DNA of 49,008 nt from Candidatus Hinthialibacteria bacterium OLB16. GTDB taxonomy: Bacteria > Hinthialibacterota > Hinthialibacteria > OLB16. The translations under genes were made by a program, and so were the position numbers. Below the pieces are notes generated by a model, which worked only from the letters and a program-made list of their open reading frames with translations, made no database searches and was not told the origin of the DNA. Below are positions 23,710-33,979 of this stretch, piece by piece; position 1 is the first letter of the stretch, and each line of letters begins with the position of its first letter. The stretch lies in assembly GCA_001567115.1 (NCBI GenBank), contig LMZT01000043.1, positions 1 through 49,008 on the forward strand. The letters run 5' to 3'.

Positions 23710-24129
23710 TTGCCCACAGAGCCAGCCATTCTGACTTCTTCACCCCTGTGGCCGTTTGTCGTTTATACTGCGGCGGTTATTTTTCTTGTCGTGGCCCAGG
23801 TGGTTTTGTCCCATTTTCTCGGCCCGCGCCACAGTGAACGCGCCACGGGAGCTCCCTACGAATCCGGAATTGTTTCCGAAGGTTCGGCAAGATTGCGTTT
23901 TTCATCGACTTTTTATTTGATTGCGGTTTTCTTCGTGGTTTTTGATCTTGAAAGTGTCTTTATCATCACCTGGGCCATTGGCTTTCGGGAATTAGGATGG
24001 CCAGGATATTTCAAGATTTTTGTTTTCATAACAATTCTTCTGGCTTCGCTGGTTTATCTCTGGAGAATCGGTGCGCTGGAAGCGGGTCCGCCGAAAAGGC
24101 AAAGAGCAGCTGGGGTTCACCAGGATTGA
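23710..24129 (+). CDS. nuoA: NADH-quinone oxidoreductase subunit A
   Basis: NuoA is a small membrane subunit of complex I with three helices. The product is 139 residues with an apparent TTG start (23710); no ATG fits and the ribosome site is weak. Helix 1 is PFVVYTAAVIFLVVAQVVLSHF. The conserved loop YESGIVSEGSARLRF is seen, followed by helices FYLIAVFFVVFDLESVFIITWAI (with conserved FDLE) and IFVFITILLASLVYLWR. First gene of the nuo operon. A 57-nt gap to the CBS gene follows. Confidence 0.95.
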   Translation: MPTEPAILTSSPLWPFVVYTAAVIFLVVAQVVLSHFLGPRHSERATGAPYESGIVSEGSARLRFSSTFYLIAVFFVVFDLESVFIITWAIGFRELGWPGYFKIFVFITILLASLVYLWRIGALEAGPPKRQRAAGVHQD

Positions 24130-24186
24130 TAGAAGCATATTGGGCGCAGGCCCTTTTGATTCTACAGTTGGAGGGAATAAGGCAAA

Positions 24187-24621
24187 ATGAGAACTGTCCG
24201 TGAAATCCTCCAGTCCAAAGGGCCGGTGGTCTGGACCATCTCCCCCGAAGCCACAGTTTATGAAGCTCTGAAAATGATGGCTGAAAAAGACCTTGGCGCA
24301 CTGCTGGTCACCCGCGGGACAGAAATCCTGGGAATCATTTCCGAGCGAGACTACGCCCGGAAGGTGGTCCTTAAAGGCAAATTTTCGCGAGATGTGCCTG
24401 TCAGTGAAATTATGACCTCACGGGTGCTCTATGTGGGCCCATCACAAACGACAGACGAATGCATGGCCCTCATGATTGACAAACGGGTCCGCCATCTGCC
24501 AGTAGTCGAAAATGAGTGCCTGGTGGGTTTTATCTCGGTTGGAGATGTGGTCAAGGCAGTTATCGATGAAAAGCAGCTGCTGATCACCGAGTTGGAAAAT
24601 TATATCACTGGAAGACGTTGA
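24187..24621 (+). CDS. Two-CBS-domain protein inside the nuo operon
   Basis: The product is 144 residues, with ATG 24187 after a good GGAGGGAATAAGG. It is a bare CBS (Bateman) pair: the first CBS ~8-58 (VVWTISPEATVYEALKMMAEKDLGALLVT ... GIISERDYARKVVLKGK), the second ~72-128 (IMTSRVLYVGPSQTTDECMALMIDKRVRHLPVVE ... GFISVGDVVKAVI). Such proteins often bind adenine nucleotides (AMP, ATP, S-adenosylmethionine, NAD-type ligands). There is no transmembrane segment. The gene lies between nuoA and nuoB on the same strand, with its stop 3 nt before nuoB. Inference: it may sense energy or NADH status and act on complex I or on nuo expression. Confidence 0.9.
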   Translation: MRTVREILQSKGPVVWTISPEATVYEALKMMAEKDLGALLVTRGTEILGIISERDYARKVVLKGKFSRDVPVSEIMTSRVLYVGPSQTTDECMALMIDKRVRHLPVVENECLVGFISVGDVVKAVIDEKQLLITELENYITGRR

Positions 24622-24624
24622 TAA

Positions 24625-25269
24625 ATGAAATTCTGGTTGAGCCGGCCAAATCAGGCATCCACAACTTTAAAAGCTCTGGGGGAAGGTTCCTTCGAGGATG
24701 CTGTAAAAAAGAATGTGTTACTGGCCCGTCTGGAGGACCTGATCGCCTGGGGCCGGAAAAATTCGATCTGGCCATTCCATTTCGGATTATCCTGCTGTTT
24801 TGTGGAAATGGCCACCAGTATCACCAGCCGTTTTGACATTGCGCGCTTCGGTGCCGAGGTGATCCGTGGAACTCCCCGGGAAGCCGATGTCATGGTCATC
24901 GCCGGAACGCCCTTCATCAAGATGGCCCCGATCATCAAAAGGCTGCATGAACAGATGATGGAACCGCGCTGGGTGATCTCGATGGGATCATGCGCCAATT
25001 CCGGCGGAATGTACGACATTTATAGTGTTGTCCAGGGAGTGGACAAAATCATTCCTGTTGATGTTTATGTGCCCGGCTGCCCTCCCGCACCTTATGCCTT
25101 CATGGAAGGGCTTTGCCTGCTGCGGGAACGCATCGGCAAAGAGAAAAGACCTTTAAGCTGGGTGATTGGACCGGAGGGTGTGGAAAAACTCGACCCCCCC
25201 TCACTGAGAGACCTCAAACGTGATGAGCGCTCCCAGGCAACTGATCTTCCCACAATGGATCATGTGTGA
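24625..25269 (+). CDS. nuoB: NADH-quinone oxidoreductase subunit B
   Basis: NuoB (PSST) holds the terminal 4Fe-4S cluster N2 that passes electrons to quinone. The product is 214 residues. Cluster ligands Cys57-Cys58 (GLSCCFVEM), Cys123 (MGSCANSGG) and Cys152 (VPGCPPAP) are all present. The N-terminus is slightly extended. It starts 3 nt after the CBS stop. The C-terminal ~25 residues are polar and variable. Confidence 0.97.
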   Translation: MKFWLSRPNQASTTLKALGEGSFEDAVKKNVLLARLEDLIAWGRKNSIWPFHFGLSCCFVEMATSITSRFDIARFGAEVIRGTPREADVMVIAGTPFIKMAPIIKRLHEQMMEPRWVISMGSCANSGGMYDIYSVVQGVDKIIPVDVYVPGCPPAPYAFMEGLCLLRERIGKEKRPLSWVIGPEGVEKLDPPSLRDLKRDERSQATDLPTMDHV

Positions 25270-25314
25270 CATGGTCCCGATTCCAGTCAATGAACTGTCA
25301 TTCTGTTTGATATA

Positions 25315-27123
25315 ATGTCCCAGCCTGACCTTGCCGCAAACTCTGCCGATCTCACCATGCCTGCAGTAAAGGCACATAAGCATGACTGTGCTGTTATAGA
25401 TGAATTGAAAATGCGGTTTGGCGACACCGCATTCACAGAGCAATCCTCCTCAGATGCCATCCCGACTCTCTGGGTCGGTCGGGGCATCCTTCTCGATGTG
25501 CTCCGGTTTGTAAAAACCGGAATCAACCGGCCTTACCGGATGCTCTATGACCTCTTTGCCATCGACGAACGCCTCCGGAATCATCGTGATGGCCAGCCAT
25601 CGGCCGATTTCACTGTGGTTTATCACCTGCTGTCGTTCGACCGGAATAGCGACCTCCGCCTGAAGGTGGCTCTCGAGGGTGAATATCCATCCCTTCCGAG
25701 CTGTGTTGGCATCTGGCAATCAGCGAGCTGGTGCGAACGGGAAGCCTGGGATATGTTCGGAATTACCTTCGAAGGGCACCCGCATCTTCGACGCCTGCTC
25801 ATGCCATCCACCTGGATCGGGCACCCGCTTCGCAAAGAACATCCGGCCCGGGCCACCGAAAGCGGGCCTTTTCAGCTCCCCGACGAAAAACAGGATGCCG
25901 AGCAGGAAGCCCTGCTTTTCCGCCCGGAAGACTGGGGCATGAAGCGTGTTTCTGAAAGCTCGGATTTCATGTTCCTCAATCTGGGGCCACAGCATCCCGG
26001 AACGCATGGAGTTTTGAGAGTCATTCTGCAGCTCGATGGCGAAGAAATCGTCGATTGCGTTCCTGAAATCGGTTTCCATCATCGTGGCGCCGAGAAAATG
26101 GGAGAACGCCAATCCTGGCATTCGTTTATTCCTTACACCGACCGGATTGATTACCTCGGCGGGGTGATGAACAACCTTCCGTATGTGATGGCAGTCGAAC
26201 AACTTGCCGGAATCGAGGTCCCGGAACGGGCTGAAGTGATCCGCATCATGATGTGCGAGCTGTTCCGGATCGCCAGCCATCTCGTGTGGTATGGGACATT
26301 CGCCCAGGATATCGGTGTCCTTTCACCTGTTTTTTACACATTCAACGATCGCGAGCGGATTTTCGACATCGTTCGTGCGGTGTGTGGCGGGCGAATGCAT
26401 CCCAGCTGGTTCCGCATTGGGGGTGTCGCTCATGATCTCCCCGCTGGCTGGGACAAGATGGTTCTAGATTTCGTCCAGCATCTGCCCCCCCGTATCCTGG
26501 AATGGGACAAGATGGTGATGCGAAACCGGCTGTTCAAGGCACGGACAGTCGGAGTCGGCGCCTACACTCTGGAGGAAGCGATTGACTGGGGTGTGACCGG
26601 CCCCGGGCTGAGAGCCTGCGGGCTGGATTGGGATTTCCGCAAGCAGCGCCCGTATTCCGGTTATGATCGCTTCGATTTCGATATCCCTGTGGCCTCGAAT
26701 GGTGATGCCTATGACCGTGGAGCCATCCGCATTGCCGAAATGCTCCAGTCCATCCGCATCATTGAGCAGTGTGCCCGGAATATGCCTGCAGGCTCATATA
26801 AATCGGACCACCCCCTCACCACTCCCCCACTGAAAGAACGCACGATGTATGACATCGAAACACTGATCAATCACTTTCTCGGTGTAAGCTGGGGGCCGGT
26901 CATCCCTCCCGGTGAATCTTTCTATGGGATCGAAGCGACAAAAGGGAACAATGGCTACTATCTGATCAGCGATGGCGGCACGATGGCTTACCGCCTCCAC
27001 ATACGCACCCCTTCTTTCCGCCACATGCAGATGCTTCCGCTGATGGCTAGAGGAAGGACAGTTGCCGATGTGCTGGCGATTCTGGGAAGCATTGATTTTG
27101 TACTGGCGGATATTGATCGGTAA
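25315..27123 (+). CDS. nuoCD: NADH-quinone oxidoreductase subunit C/D fusion
   Basis: The product is 602 residues combining NuoC (30 kDa; ~35-200; [25 protein letters not shown]) and NuoD (49 kDa; ~220-602; [16 protein letters not shown] ... [10 protein letters not shown]). The quinone-site region and the typical C-terminus [11 protein letters not shown] are intact. This fusion is known from E. coli and relatives. ATG 25315 has no visible ribosome site, so the exact start is uncertain. Met15 (25357) is an alternative. It supplies the Q-module with NuoB and NuoI. Confidence 0.95.
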   Translation: MSQPDLAANSADLTMPAVKAHKHDCAVIDELKMRFGDTAFTEQSSSDAIPTLWVGRGILLDVLRFVKTGINRPYRMLYDLFAIDERLRNHRDGQPSADFTVVYHLLSFDRNSDLRLKVALEGEYPSLPSCVGIWQSASWCEREAWDMFGITFEGHPHLRRLLMPSTWIGHPLRKEHPARATESGPFQLPDEKQDAEQEALLFRPEDWGMKRVSESSDFMFLNLGPQHPGTHGVLRVILQLDGEEIVDCVPEIGFHHRGAEKMGERQSWHSFIPYTDRIDYLGGVMNNLPYVMAVEQLAGIEVPERAEVIRIMMCELFRIASHLVWYGTFAQDIGVLSPVFYTFNDRERIFDIVRAVCGGRMHPSWFRIGGVAHDLPAGWDKMVLDFVQHLPPRILEWDKMVMRNRLFKARTVGVGAYTLEEAIDWGVTGPGLRACGLDWDFRKQRPYSGYDRFDFDIPVASNGDAYDRGAIRIAEMLQSIRIIEQCARNMPAGSYKSDHPLTTPPLKERTMYDIETLINHFLGVSWGPVIPPGESFYGIEATKGNNGYYLISDGGTMAYRLHIRTPSFRHMQMLPLMARGRTVADVLAILGSIDFVLADIDR

Positions 27124-27152
27124 GAAAGGTTGATCCGGCGACAGGTTGAAAC

Positions 27153-27617
27153 ATGCTGACAGTCGAAGAAAGACAGGAAATCGAAAAAGAAATCCATCAC
27201 TACGAGCACAAACAGGCTGCCTGTATTGAGGCCATGAAAATTGTCCAGCGGCACCGTGGGTGGGTCTCGGATGAAAGCATCCGGGATATTGCTGCGATGA
27301 TGGACATGAGCCCCACCGCACTCGACAGTGTCGCCACTTTTTACAACCTGATTTTCCGGAAACCTGTGGGGAAACATGTCATCATGATCTGCGACAGTGT
27401 CAGCTGCTGGATCATGGGTTATGAGAACATGCGCGATCACCTGTGCCGAAAACTGGGAATCCAGCTGGGCGAAACGACGGCAGATGGCAGATTCACGCTG
27501 CTGCCGATTGTCTGCCTGGGGACATGTGATCACGCACCGGCGATGATGATCGGCGATACCCTTTATCGCGACCTCACGCCGGAAAAAATCGATACGATAC
27601 TTAAGCAGTACGCATAG
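27153..27617 (+). CDS. nuoE: NADH-quinone oxidoreductase subunit E
   Basis: NuoE (24 kDa) of the NADH module carries a 2Fe-2S cluster (N1a). The product is 154 residues. Ligands are Cys80 and Cys85 (CDSVSC) plus Cys121 and Cys125 (CLGTC). The N-terminal helical bundle (VQRHRGWVSDESIRDIAAMMDMSP) is normal. ATG 27153. nuoF follows 9 nt later. Confidence 0.96.
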   Translation: MLTVEERQEIEKEIHHYEHKQAACIEAMKIVQRHRGWVSDESIRDIAAMMDMSPTALDSVATFYNLIFRKPVGKHVIMICDSVSCWIMGYENMRDHLCRKLGIQLGETTADGRFTLLPIVCLGTCDHAPAMMIGDTLYRDLTPEKIDTILKQYA

Positions 27618-27626
27618 GCGCGGAAA

Positions 27627-28910
27627 GTGATAGATCGCCCTTTAACAAAGAACATAGACCTATCCCGGGAGCCTTTCTCGATCAAGGAGTATGAGGCAGC
27701 CGGTGGATACCAGGGGGTGCATAAAGCCCTCAAGGAATTCACGGATCCCAAGTCAATTGTTGACCTGGTGAAGAATGCCGGTCTTAAAGGCCGCGGCGGA
27801 GCGGGTTTTTCAACCGGCTTGAAATGGAGCTTTGTCCCCATGGGGCCGGATGCCCCACGCCCACGGTATCTGGTCTGCAATGGGGATGAAATGGAGCCGG
27901 GAACTTTCAAAGACCGTCTGCTCCTGGAAGGTGATCCGCACTCGCTGATTGAAGGAATGATCTGTACCGCTTACGCCATTCAGGCGGAAGTGGCCTACAT
28001 CTTTCTCAGATGGGGGTATACACTTGCGGAGCAGCGCCTCTCAAAGGCGATCGCCGAAGCCTATCAGGCCGGTTACCTCGGAAAAAGCATTCTCGGAACT
28101 GGATTTAATCTCGATTTGCACCTGCATATCAGTGCCGGCAGGTACATTTGCGGTGAAGAAACAGCCCTGCTCAATTCACTTGAAGGGAAACGCGCCAATC
28201 CCAGAACCAAACCCCCCTTCCCGCAGGTGAGTGGATTGTTTGGCAAACCGACTATTGTTCAGAATGTCGAAACCCTCTGCAATGTGCATCATATCCTTGT
28301 GCATGGGGTTGACTGGTATAAAGGCCTGAGCCGCTGTGAAGATGGCGGCACCAAGTTATATGGGGTCAGCGGCAAAGTCAAAAAGCCGGGGGTCTGGGAG
28401 CTCCCCATGGGAGTGACTGTCCGCGAGATTCTCGAAGACCATGCTGGAGGAATGCGGGATGGCCTCAAATTGAAGGGTTTCCTCCCGGGAGGAGCATCGA
28501 CTGATTTTCTTGTGGAAGAACATCTCGATCTGAAAATGGATTATGCCACCATCGGGAAAGCGGGCAGCCGAATGGGCACAGGGACTATGATCATCCTGGA
28601 TGACCAGACCTGCCCGGTCGGAATGGTTCTGAACCTGACACGATTTTTCGCACAGGAATCCTGTGGCTGGTGCACCCCCTGCCGGGATGGCCTTCCCTGG
28701 TCGGTCAAACTGCTGGAGGCTATCGAAAAAGGGGAAGGAAAGCCGGAAGATCTCGACCGCCTGGCGGCACAATGCCGTTTTATGGGTCCGGGAAATACCT
28801 TCTGTGCCCTTGCCCCGGGGGCAGCGGAGCCAATACAAAGCTCCCTCAAATATTTCAAGGAAGATTTTGAAAGGCACCTGGCTGAAAAAAGGTGCCCGTG
28901 GAGATCCTAG
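27627..28910 (+). CDS. nuoF: NADH-quinone oxidoreductase subunit F
   Basis: NuoF binds NADH and FMN and holds cluster N3. The product is 427 residues, starting at GTG 27627 with a weak GGAAA ribosome site. The flavin/NADH loop LKGRGGAGFSTGLKW and GDEMEPGTFKDR are present. 4Fe-4S ligands Cys346, Cys349, Cys352 (ESCGWCTPC) and Cys393 (NTFCALA) are intact. Its stop is 3 nt before nuoG. Confidence 0.97.
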   Translation: MIDRPLTKNIDLSREPFSIKEYEAAGGYQGVHKALKEFTDPKSIVDLVKNAGLKGRGGAGFSTGLKWSFVPMGPDAPRPRYLVCNGDEMEPGTFKDRLLLEGDPHSLIEGMICTAYAIQAEVAYIFLRWGYTLAEQRLSKAIAEAYQAGYLGKSILGTGFNLDLHLHISAGRYICGEETALLNSLEGKRANPRTKPPFPQVSGLFGKPTIVQNVETLCNVHHILVHGVDWYKGLSRCEDGGTKLYGVSGKVKKPGVWELPMGVTVREILEDHAGGMRDGLKLKGFLPGGASTDFLVEEHLDLKMDYATIGKAGSRMGTGTMIILDDQTCPVGMVLNLTRFFAQESCGWCTPCRDGLPWSVKLLEAIEKGEGKPEDLDRLAAQCRFMGPGNTFCALAPGAAEPIQSSLKYFKEDFERHLAEKRCPWRS

Positions 28911-28913
28911 TCG

Positions 28914-31715
28914 ATGCCATCTCTATGGATTGATGGAAAAACTTATGAGGTCGAAGCAGGGAAGAATCTCCTGCAGGTGTGCCTTTCTCTGGGGCTTGAT
29001 CTGCCCTACTTCTGCTGGCATCCGGCGCTCGGCTCAGTCGGTGCCTGCCGCCAGTGCGCAGTCAAGCAGTATCGTGATGAAAATGATTCTGTCGGGCGTC
29101 TTGTCATGGCTTGCATGACCCCGGTTACCGATGGAATGCGGATCACCCTTCAGGATGAGGGTTCGGTTGAGTTCCGGGCCATGCTGATCGAGGCCCTGAT
29201 GACCAACCACCCCCATGACTGCCCGGTCTGTGATGAAGGGGGCGAGTGCCATCTTCAGGATATGACTGTGATGACCGGCCATAATTACCGTGATTTCCGC
29301 TTCAAGAAGCGCACTTTCAATAACCAGTATCTCGGGCCATTCATCAACCATGAAATGAATCGTTGCATCACCTGTTATCGCTGTGTCCGCTTCTACCGGG
29401 ATTATGCCGATGGCCCTGATCTGAATGCTTTCGCATCCAAAAACCATGTCTATTTCGGCCGGGATTGTGATGGGGCGCTGGAAAGCGAGTTCAGCGGAAA
29501 TCTGGTCGAAGTCTGCCCGACCGGCGTGTTTACCGATAAAACCCTGAAAGAGCACTATACCCGCAAATGGGATCTGACCACTGCGCCTTCTGTGTGTCAT
29601 CACTGTGGATTGGGGTGCAACACACTCGCCGGTGAACGGTATGGGTCCATCCGCCGCATCATCAATCGTTACAATGGTGCAGTAAATGGCTATTTTCTCT
29701 GTGATCGCGGGCGCTTCGGGTATGATTTCGTCAATGCCGGCACACGCATTCGTGAACCGTTGGCCTCTTCTGGCGAAACAAAAACTCAAGTGCCGGTATC
29801 TGTGGAAAAAATACAGCAGCTGGTTTCCGAGATGAATGCCGGCAAGGATAAAATCCTTGGAATCGGCTCACCCCGGGCCAGCCTCGAGGCCAATTATGCT
29901 CTCATGAAGCTGGCGGGACCTGAGCATTTCCTGGATGGCATGGCCCCGAAGGAATCGTCTCTGGTCCGACTGGCGCTCAGCATTCTCAGAAACGGGCCGG
30001 CGCGCTCAGTTTCACTTCAGGAGGCCGGCCAGGCGGATGCGGTTTTCATTCTGGGCGAGGATGTCACTCACACGGCTCCAATGCTGGCTCTCTCCCTGCG
30101 CCAGGCAGCCCGCCAGGTCTGTGTCCAGAAGGCCGCCAAAGCCAATATCCCCGAATGGCATGATGCGGCTGTCCGCGAACTGGCCCAGGAGGAAAGAAGC
30201 CCATTTTATATCGCAGCAACTGGAGCGACACGCCTGGATGATGTCGCCACAAAGAAAATGTGTGTGCCGCTCGATGGAATCGCACGGCTCGGACTGGCGG
30301 TTGCGCACGCAATCGATCCATCAGCCCCGGCAGTCGATGGCCTGGCCGACAGCGATAAACAGCTGGCGGGAGAAATCGCCGCCGCCCTGATGAATGCCCG
30401 GCATCCGCTGGTTGTCTCCGGAACCAGCAGCGGATGTTCATCGGTCCTCAAAGCCGCTGCACAGATTACAATTGCCCTGGCCAGAACCAGAGAAAAAGTT
30501 GGAATCTCTCTGATCGTCCCGGAGTGCAATTCCCTTGGAATCGCCATGCTGGCCAATGGAACCCTCGAAAATCTGGATGAGCGGATCAAAAGCCGGAGAT
30601 ATGAAACCTTGGTGGTGCTTGAAAACGATTTGTACCGCAGGCTGCCATCCGCCCAGGTGGATGCGCTTCTCGAGTCGGTGAAGAGAGTTATCGTCATCGA
30701 CCACACCACAAGCCCGACCAGCCAGAAAGCTCACCTTGTCCTTCCTGCCGGAACCTTTGCTGAAGCGGATGGGACTCTGGTCAACAATGAGGGTCGTGCC
30801 CAGCGCTTTTTCCAGATATTTGCGCCGGAGGGAGAGATCCAGGAATCCTGGCGCTGGATCCGCGACATCTGTCCCGAAAGCCGTGGGAATCGGAAAACGG
30901 CCTGGCAGGACCTCAGCGATGTCATCGAAGCCCTCTGCCAGGATGTTCCAGCGCTCGCAAAGATTCAGGAAGCCGCTCCAACCTCCGATTTTCGGATTAA
31001 AGGCTTGCGGGTCGCACGCCAGCCCCACCGTTACAGCGGAAGAACAGCGATGGTGGCGCATAAGACCATTCATGAACCCAAACCTCCTGAAGATCCGGAT
31101 TCCCCTTTTTCATTTTCCATGGAAGGGTACCGGGGGATCCCTCCCGCGCCATTGATCCCGAGATTCTGGTCACCCGGCTGGAATTCAGTCCAGTCATTGA
31201 ATAAGTTTCAGCAGGAAGTCGGCGGGGAGCTGACAGGCGGAGATCCCGGAGTTCGTCTTATTGACCCGGATGGTTCGGATTCACCTGGATATTTTGAAGA
31301 TGTCCCGGCTGTCTCGACATGCAGTGGTGATCAGGTGCAGCTCATTCCGTTATGGAGAATTTTCGGGTCTGAGGAGTTCAGTGTTTTATCGGAGGCAGTC
31401 CAGCAGAAGATTCCCGGGATGTCAGTCATCATGAATCCGAAGGATGCTGAGAAAGCGAATCTGAAAACCGGCAGCATGGCAGTGATTGAATCGGGGGATA
31501 TGAAACTGCAGCTTCCAGTCAGCCTCTGTGAATCACAGGCAGCGGGAACTGTCGCAATTCCAGCAGGATATCGTGGAGCCGCATGGATCGATCTACCAGC
31601 ATTGGGCGAATCCGGCAGGGGAATGAAAAATGAACGAAATCCTCTGGTACCTGATCCTGATTGCAGTGGCTCTGGGTGGCATTCTGACTGTGGCAGCCAA
31701 TCTGATCTGGCTTGA
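28914..31715 (+). CDS. nuoG: NADH-quinone oxidoreductase subunit G
   Basis: NuoG is the large iron-sulfur subunit (75 kDa-like). The product is 933 residues, within the bacterial range. The 2Fe-2S ligands are Cys34, Cys45, Cys48, Cys67. The His-Cys cluster N5 is HPHDCPVC...C (His99/101, Cys103, Cys106, Cys112). A further 4Fe-4S set is Cys151, Cys154, Cys157, Cys201. The extra N7-type motif is Cys228-X2-Cys231-X3-Cys235 with Cys263. A molybdopterin-oxidoreductase-like C-terminal half follows. Unusually, the last ~29 codons overlap nuoH by 86 nt. These residues ([19 protein letters not shown]...) do not look conserved, so the true end may be earlier. Confidence 0.93.
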   Translation: MPSLWIDGKTYEVEAGKNLLQVCLSLGLDLPYFCWHPALGSVGACRQCAVKQYRDENDSVGRLVMACMTPVTDGMRITLQDEGSVEFRAMLIEALMTNHPHDCPVCDEGGECHLQDMTVMTGHNYRDFRFKKRTFNNQYLGPFINHEMNRCITCYRCVRFYRDYADGPDLNAFASKNHVYFGRDCDGALESEFSGNLVEVCPTGVFTDKTLKEHYTRKWDLTTAPSVCHHCGLGCNTLAGERYGSIRRIINRYNGAVNGYFLCDRGRFGYDFVNAGTRIREPLASSGETKTQVPVSVEKIQQLVSEMNAGKDKILGIGSPRASLEANYALMKLAGPEHFLDGMAPKESSLVRLALSILRNGPARSVSLQEAGQADAVFILGEDVTHTAPMLALSLRQAARQVCVQKAAKANIPEWHDAAVRELAQEERSPFYIAATGATRLDDVATKKMCVPLDGIARLGLAVAHAIDPSAPAVDGLADSDKQLAGEIAAALMNARHPLVVSGTSSGCSSVLKAAAQITIALARTREKVGISLIVPECNSLGIAMLANGTLENLDERIKSRRYETLVVLENDLYRRLPSAQVDALLESVKRVIVIDHTTSPTSQKAHLVLPAGTFAEADGTLVNNEGRAQRFFQIFAPEGEIQESWRWIRDICPESRGNRKTAWQDLSDVIEALCQDVPALAKIQEAAPTSDFRIKGLRVARQPHRYSGRTAMVAHKTIHEPKPPEDPDSPFSFSMEGYRGIPPAPLIPRFWSPGWNSVQSLNKFQQEVGGELTGGDPGVRLIDPDGSDSPGYFEDVPAVSTCSGDQVQLIPLWRIFGSEEFSVLSEAVQQKIPGMSVIMNPKDAEKANLKTGSMAVIESGDMKLQLPVSLCESQAAGTVAIPAGYRGAAWIDLPALGESGRGMKNERNPLVPDPDCSGSGWHSDCGSQSDLA

Positions 31716-32610
31716 AAGAAGGCTGCTGGCACTCTGGCAGGACCGCTATGGCCCCAACCGGGTCGGTCCTTTTGGCCTTTTTCAGACCATCGCCGATGCC
31801 ATCAAAATGTTTCTGAAGGAGGACTGGATTCCTCCTTTTGCTGATAAAGCGGTCTTTGTCCTTGCCCCCTGCATCATCAATGCGACAGCTCTTCTGTCAT
31901 TTGCGGTGATCCCCTTCGCTCCCGGGGTGCAGGTGATGGATCTTGGGGCGGGGCTGCTTTTCCTTTTGGCGATGTCATCGCTGGGTGTCTACAGTGTGAC
32001 CCTGGCCGGATGGGCATCCAATAATAAATATGCGCTGCTCGGAGGTTTGCGCGCTTCAGCGCAGATGCTTTCCTATGAGGTCTACATGAGCCTCTCCCTC
32101 ATGGGGGTTGTCCTGATGGCAGGCTCCCTCAACCTCAGCGAGATTGTCAAAGCCCAGGAAGGGATGTGGTTCTGCATCCCGCAGTGTGTCGGCATGGCGC
32201 TGTTTTTCATCGCCGGAATTGCCGAAACCCATCGGCTTCCTTTCGATCTGCCGGAAGCCGAAGCCGAGCTGGTGGCTGGATTTCATTCCGAGTATTCATC
32301 CATGAAATTCGGCATGTTTTTTATCGGTGAATATATCGGCATCACCCTGATTTCCGCTTTGACTGCGCTGCTGTATTTTGGCGGCTGGTCAGGCCCGTTG
32401 TTCGGGCTTTCGGAAAACCTGGCACCGTTTGTCCAGTTCGGCTGGTTTGCACTGAAAACATTCATCCTCATCGGATTCTTTATCCTGCTGAGGGCTTCCA
32501 TGCCACGGCCCAGGTATGACCAGCTGATTGAATTCGGCTGGAAGGCCATGCTTCCCCTGTCTCTGCTGAACCTTCTGGTGACCGGGGCTGTGGTGCTGGC
32601 ACTGGAATAG
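31630..32610 (+). CDS. nuoH: NADH-quinone oxidoreductase subunit H
   Basis: NuoH (ND1) connects the Q-module and membrane arm and forms part of the quinone chamber. The product is 326 residues with about eight membrane helices. Conserved loops [58 protein letters not shown] and [13 protein letters not shown] are seen (GIAETHR form here). ATG 31630 follows AGGGGAATG. It overlaps the end of the nuoG frame by 86 nt. Confidence 0.97.
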   Translation: MNEILWYLILIAVALGGILTVAANLIWLERRLLALWQDRYGPNRVGPFGLFQTIADAIKMFLKEDWIPPFADKAVFVLAPCIINATALLSFAVIPFAPGVQVMDLGAGLLFLLAMSSLGVYSVTLAGWASNNKYALLGGLRASAQMLSYEVYMSLSLMGVVLMAGSLNLSEIVKAQEGMWFCIPQCVGMALFFIAGIAETHRLPFDLPEAEAELVAGFHSEYSSMKFGMFFIGEYIGITLISALTALLYFGGWSGPLFGLSENLAPFVQFGWFALKTFILIGFFILLRASMPRPRYDQLIEFGWKAMLPLSLLNLLVTGAVVLALE

Positions 32611-32622
32611 AGAGGACTGGTG

Positions 32623-33138
32623 ATGCTCAGTATTCTTCGAAGCATCTGGTTGGTTTTCCTTCATGCATTCGCTCGCAGGGAAACCATTCAATACCCGGAT
32701 GAGATGCCTTACAGCCCCCCGCGCTGGAGAGGAAGAATCATTCTCTCACGCGACCCGGATGGCGAAGAGCGTTGTGTGGCTTGTAATTTATGTGCTGTGG
32801 CCTGCCCGGTCGCCTGCATTTCCCTCCAGGCCACCGAGGATGAATCTGGCAGGAGATACCCGGATTTTTTCCGGATCAATTTCTCCCGCTGCATTTTCTG
32901 CGGGTATTGCGAAGAGGCCTGTCCGACTTATGCCATTCAGCTCACGACTGACTTTGAAATGGGGGAATTCAAGCGCACAAATCTTGTGTATGAAAAGGAA
33001 GACCTGCTCATCAGCGGGTCCGGAAAATATCCGGGATATAATTTTTACCGCCAGGCTGGCCTGGCCATTGGGGGCAAAGGGAAAGGCGAGGCCGATTGTG
33101 AAGAACCTCCCATCGATGTTCACAGCCTGATGCCCTGA
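32623..33138 (+). CDS. nuoI: NADH-quinone oxidoreductase subunit I
   Basis: NuoI carries clusters N6a and N6b. ATG 32623 is chosen over GTG 32620 because AGAGGA (32611-32616) then has 6-nt spacing, giving 171 residues. Two CxxCxxCxxxC motifs are seen: Cys51, 54, 57, 61 ([11 protein letters not shown]) and Cys90, 93, 96, 100 ([11 protein letters not shown]). The C-terminus is typical ([11 protein letters not shown]...). It follows nuoH by 12 nt. Confidence 0.96.
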   Translation: MLSILRSIWLVFLHAFARRETIQYPDEMPYSPPRWRGRIILSRDPDGEERCVACNLCAVACPVACISLQATEDESGRRYPDFFRINFSRCIFCGYCEEACPTYAIQLTTDFEMGEFKRTNLVYEKEDLLISGSGKYPGYNFYRQAGLAIGGKGKGEADCEEPPIDVHSLMP

Positions 33139-33148
33139 CAACGATCTC

Positions 33149-33670
33149 ATGAATACTGCATTTTATATCGCTTCTGCTGTCGCCGTGTTTGCCACCGCCA
33201 AAGTGGTGACCCACACGAATCCGGTCCATGCGCTGCTCTATTTCATCGTGTCGCTGCTGGCGGTGGCCCTGATCTTTTTCTGCCTGGGCGCTCAGCTGGC
33301 CGCACTGTTCGAGGTGATCATTTATGCCGGGGCGATTATGGTCCTGTTTGTTTTCATGATCATGATGCTCAATCTGGGCACCGATACCGCTCTCCGTGAG
33401 GCCCAATTATTCAGCCCGGGGATATGGATCGGGCCATCGGTCCTGTCGGGGCTGCTGCTTTTTGAGCTGGCTGTCCTGTTTATCCAGGGTGAGCCGCAAT
33501 CCGCCTCAAATGCAGCCATGGTTTCTCCGAAGGATGTGGCGCTCTCTCTGTTCAACACCTATTTTCTTGGAGTCGAACTGGCTTCGATGCTGCTTCTGGC
33601 GGCCCTGGTCGGGGGATTCCATCTGGGCAAACGGGACCAGGCCGAAGAACTCCCGGGGGAGGTTAAATGA
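33149..33670 (+). CDS. nuoJ: NADH-quinone oxidoreductase subunit J
   Basis: NuoJ (ND6) is a membrane subunit. The product is 173 residues with five hydrophobic segments. The conserved [20 protein letters not shown] and [20 protein letters not shown] region (the pi-bulge helix, with conserved [11 protein letters not shown]) are present. The ribosome site is weak. The stop overlaps nuoK as ATGA (33667-33670). Confidence 0.95.
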   Translation: MNTAFYIASAVAVFATAKVVTHTNPVHALLYFIVSLLAVALIFFCLGAQLAALFEVIIYAGAIMVLFVFMIMMLNLGTDTALREAQLFSPGIWIGPSVLSGLLLFELAVLFIQGEPQSASNAAMVSPKDVALSLFNTYFLGVELASMLLLAALVGGFHLGKRDQAEELPGEVK

Positions 33671-33978
33671 TGGCCTCGATTCCTCTTGAAGTAAGCCTCT
33701 TCCTGTCCGGCCTCCTGTTCTCTCTCGGCCTCCTCGGCGTGCTGGTGAGACGGAATATCCTGTTCATTCTCATGTCACTCGAGATCATGATGAATGCTGC
33801 CGGGCTGGCCTTTGTTGCCGCCTCCTCTCACTGGGGCGTGGCGGATGGCCAGGTGATGTTCATATTTATTGTCACTGTCGCAGCCGCTGAGGTTTCGGTG
33901 GGGCTGGCGCTGGTTCTTCAGCTGTATCGTAGAATCCACACCCTCGATTCCGATGCTGTGAGTGTCATGCGAGGATAA
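33667..33978 (+). CDS. nuoK: NADH-quinone oxidoreductase subunit K
   Basis: NuoK (ND4L) is a small antiporter-like membrane subunit. The product is 103 residues with three helices. The conserved glutamates are in helix 2 ([18 protein letters not shown]) and helix 3 ([20 protein letters not shown]). It overlaps nuoJ by 4 nt and ends 1 nt before nuoL. Confidence 0.95.
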   Translation: MMASIPLEVSLFLSGLLFSLGLLGVLVRRNILFILMSLEIMMNAAGLAFVAASSHWGVADGQVMFIFIVTVAAAEVSVGLALVLQLYRRIHTLDSDAVSVMRG

Positions 33979-33979
33979 G

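Noticed and set aside
25311-25316. Perfect TATAAT box just before the nuoCD start
   Set aside because: It overlaps the ATG, so a transcript from it would start within the coding sequence, and there is no -35 box at the right distance.
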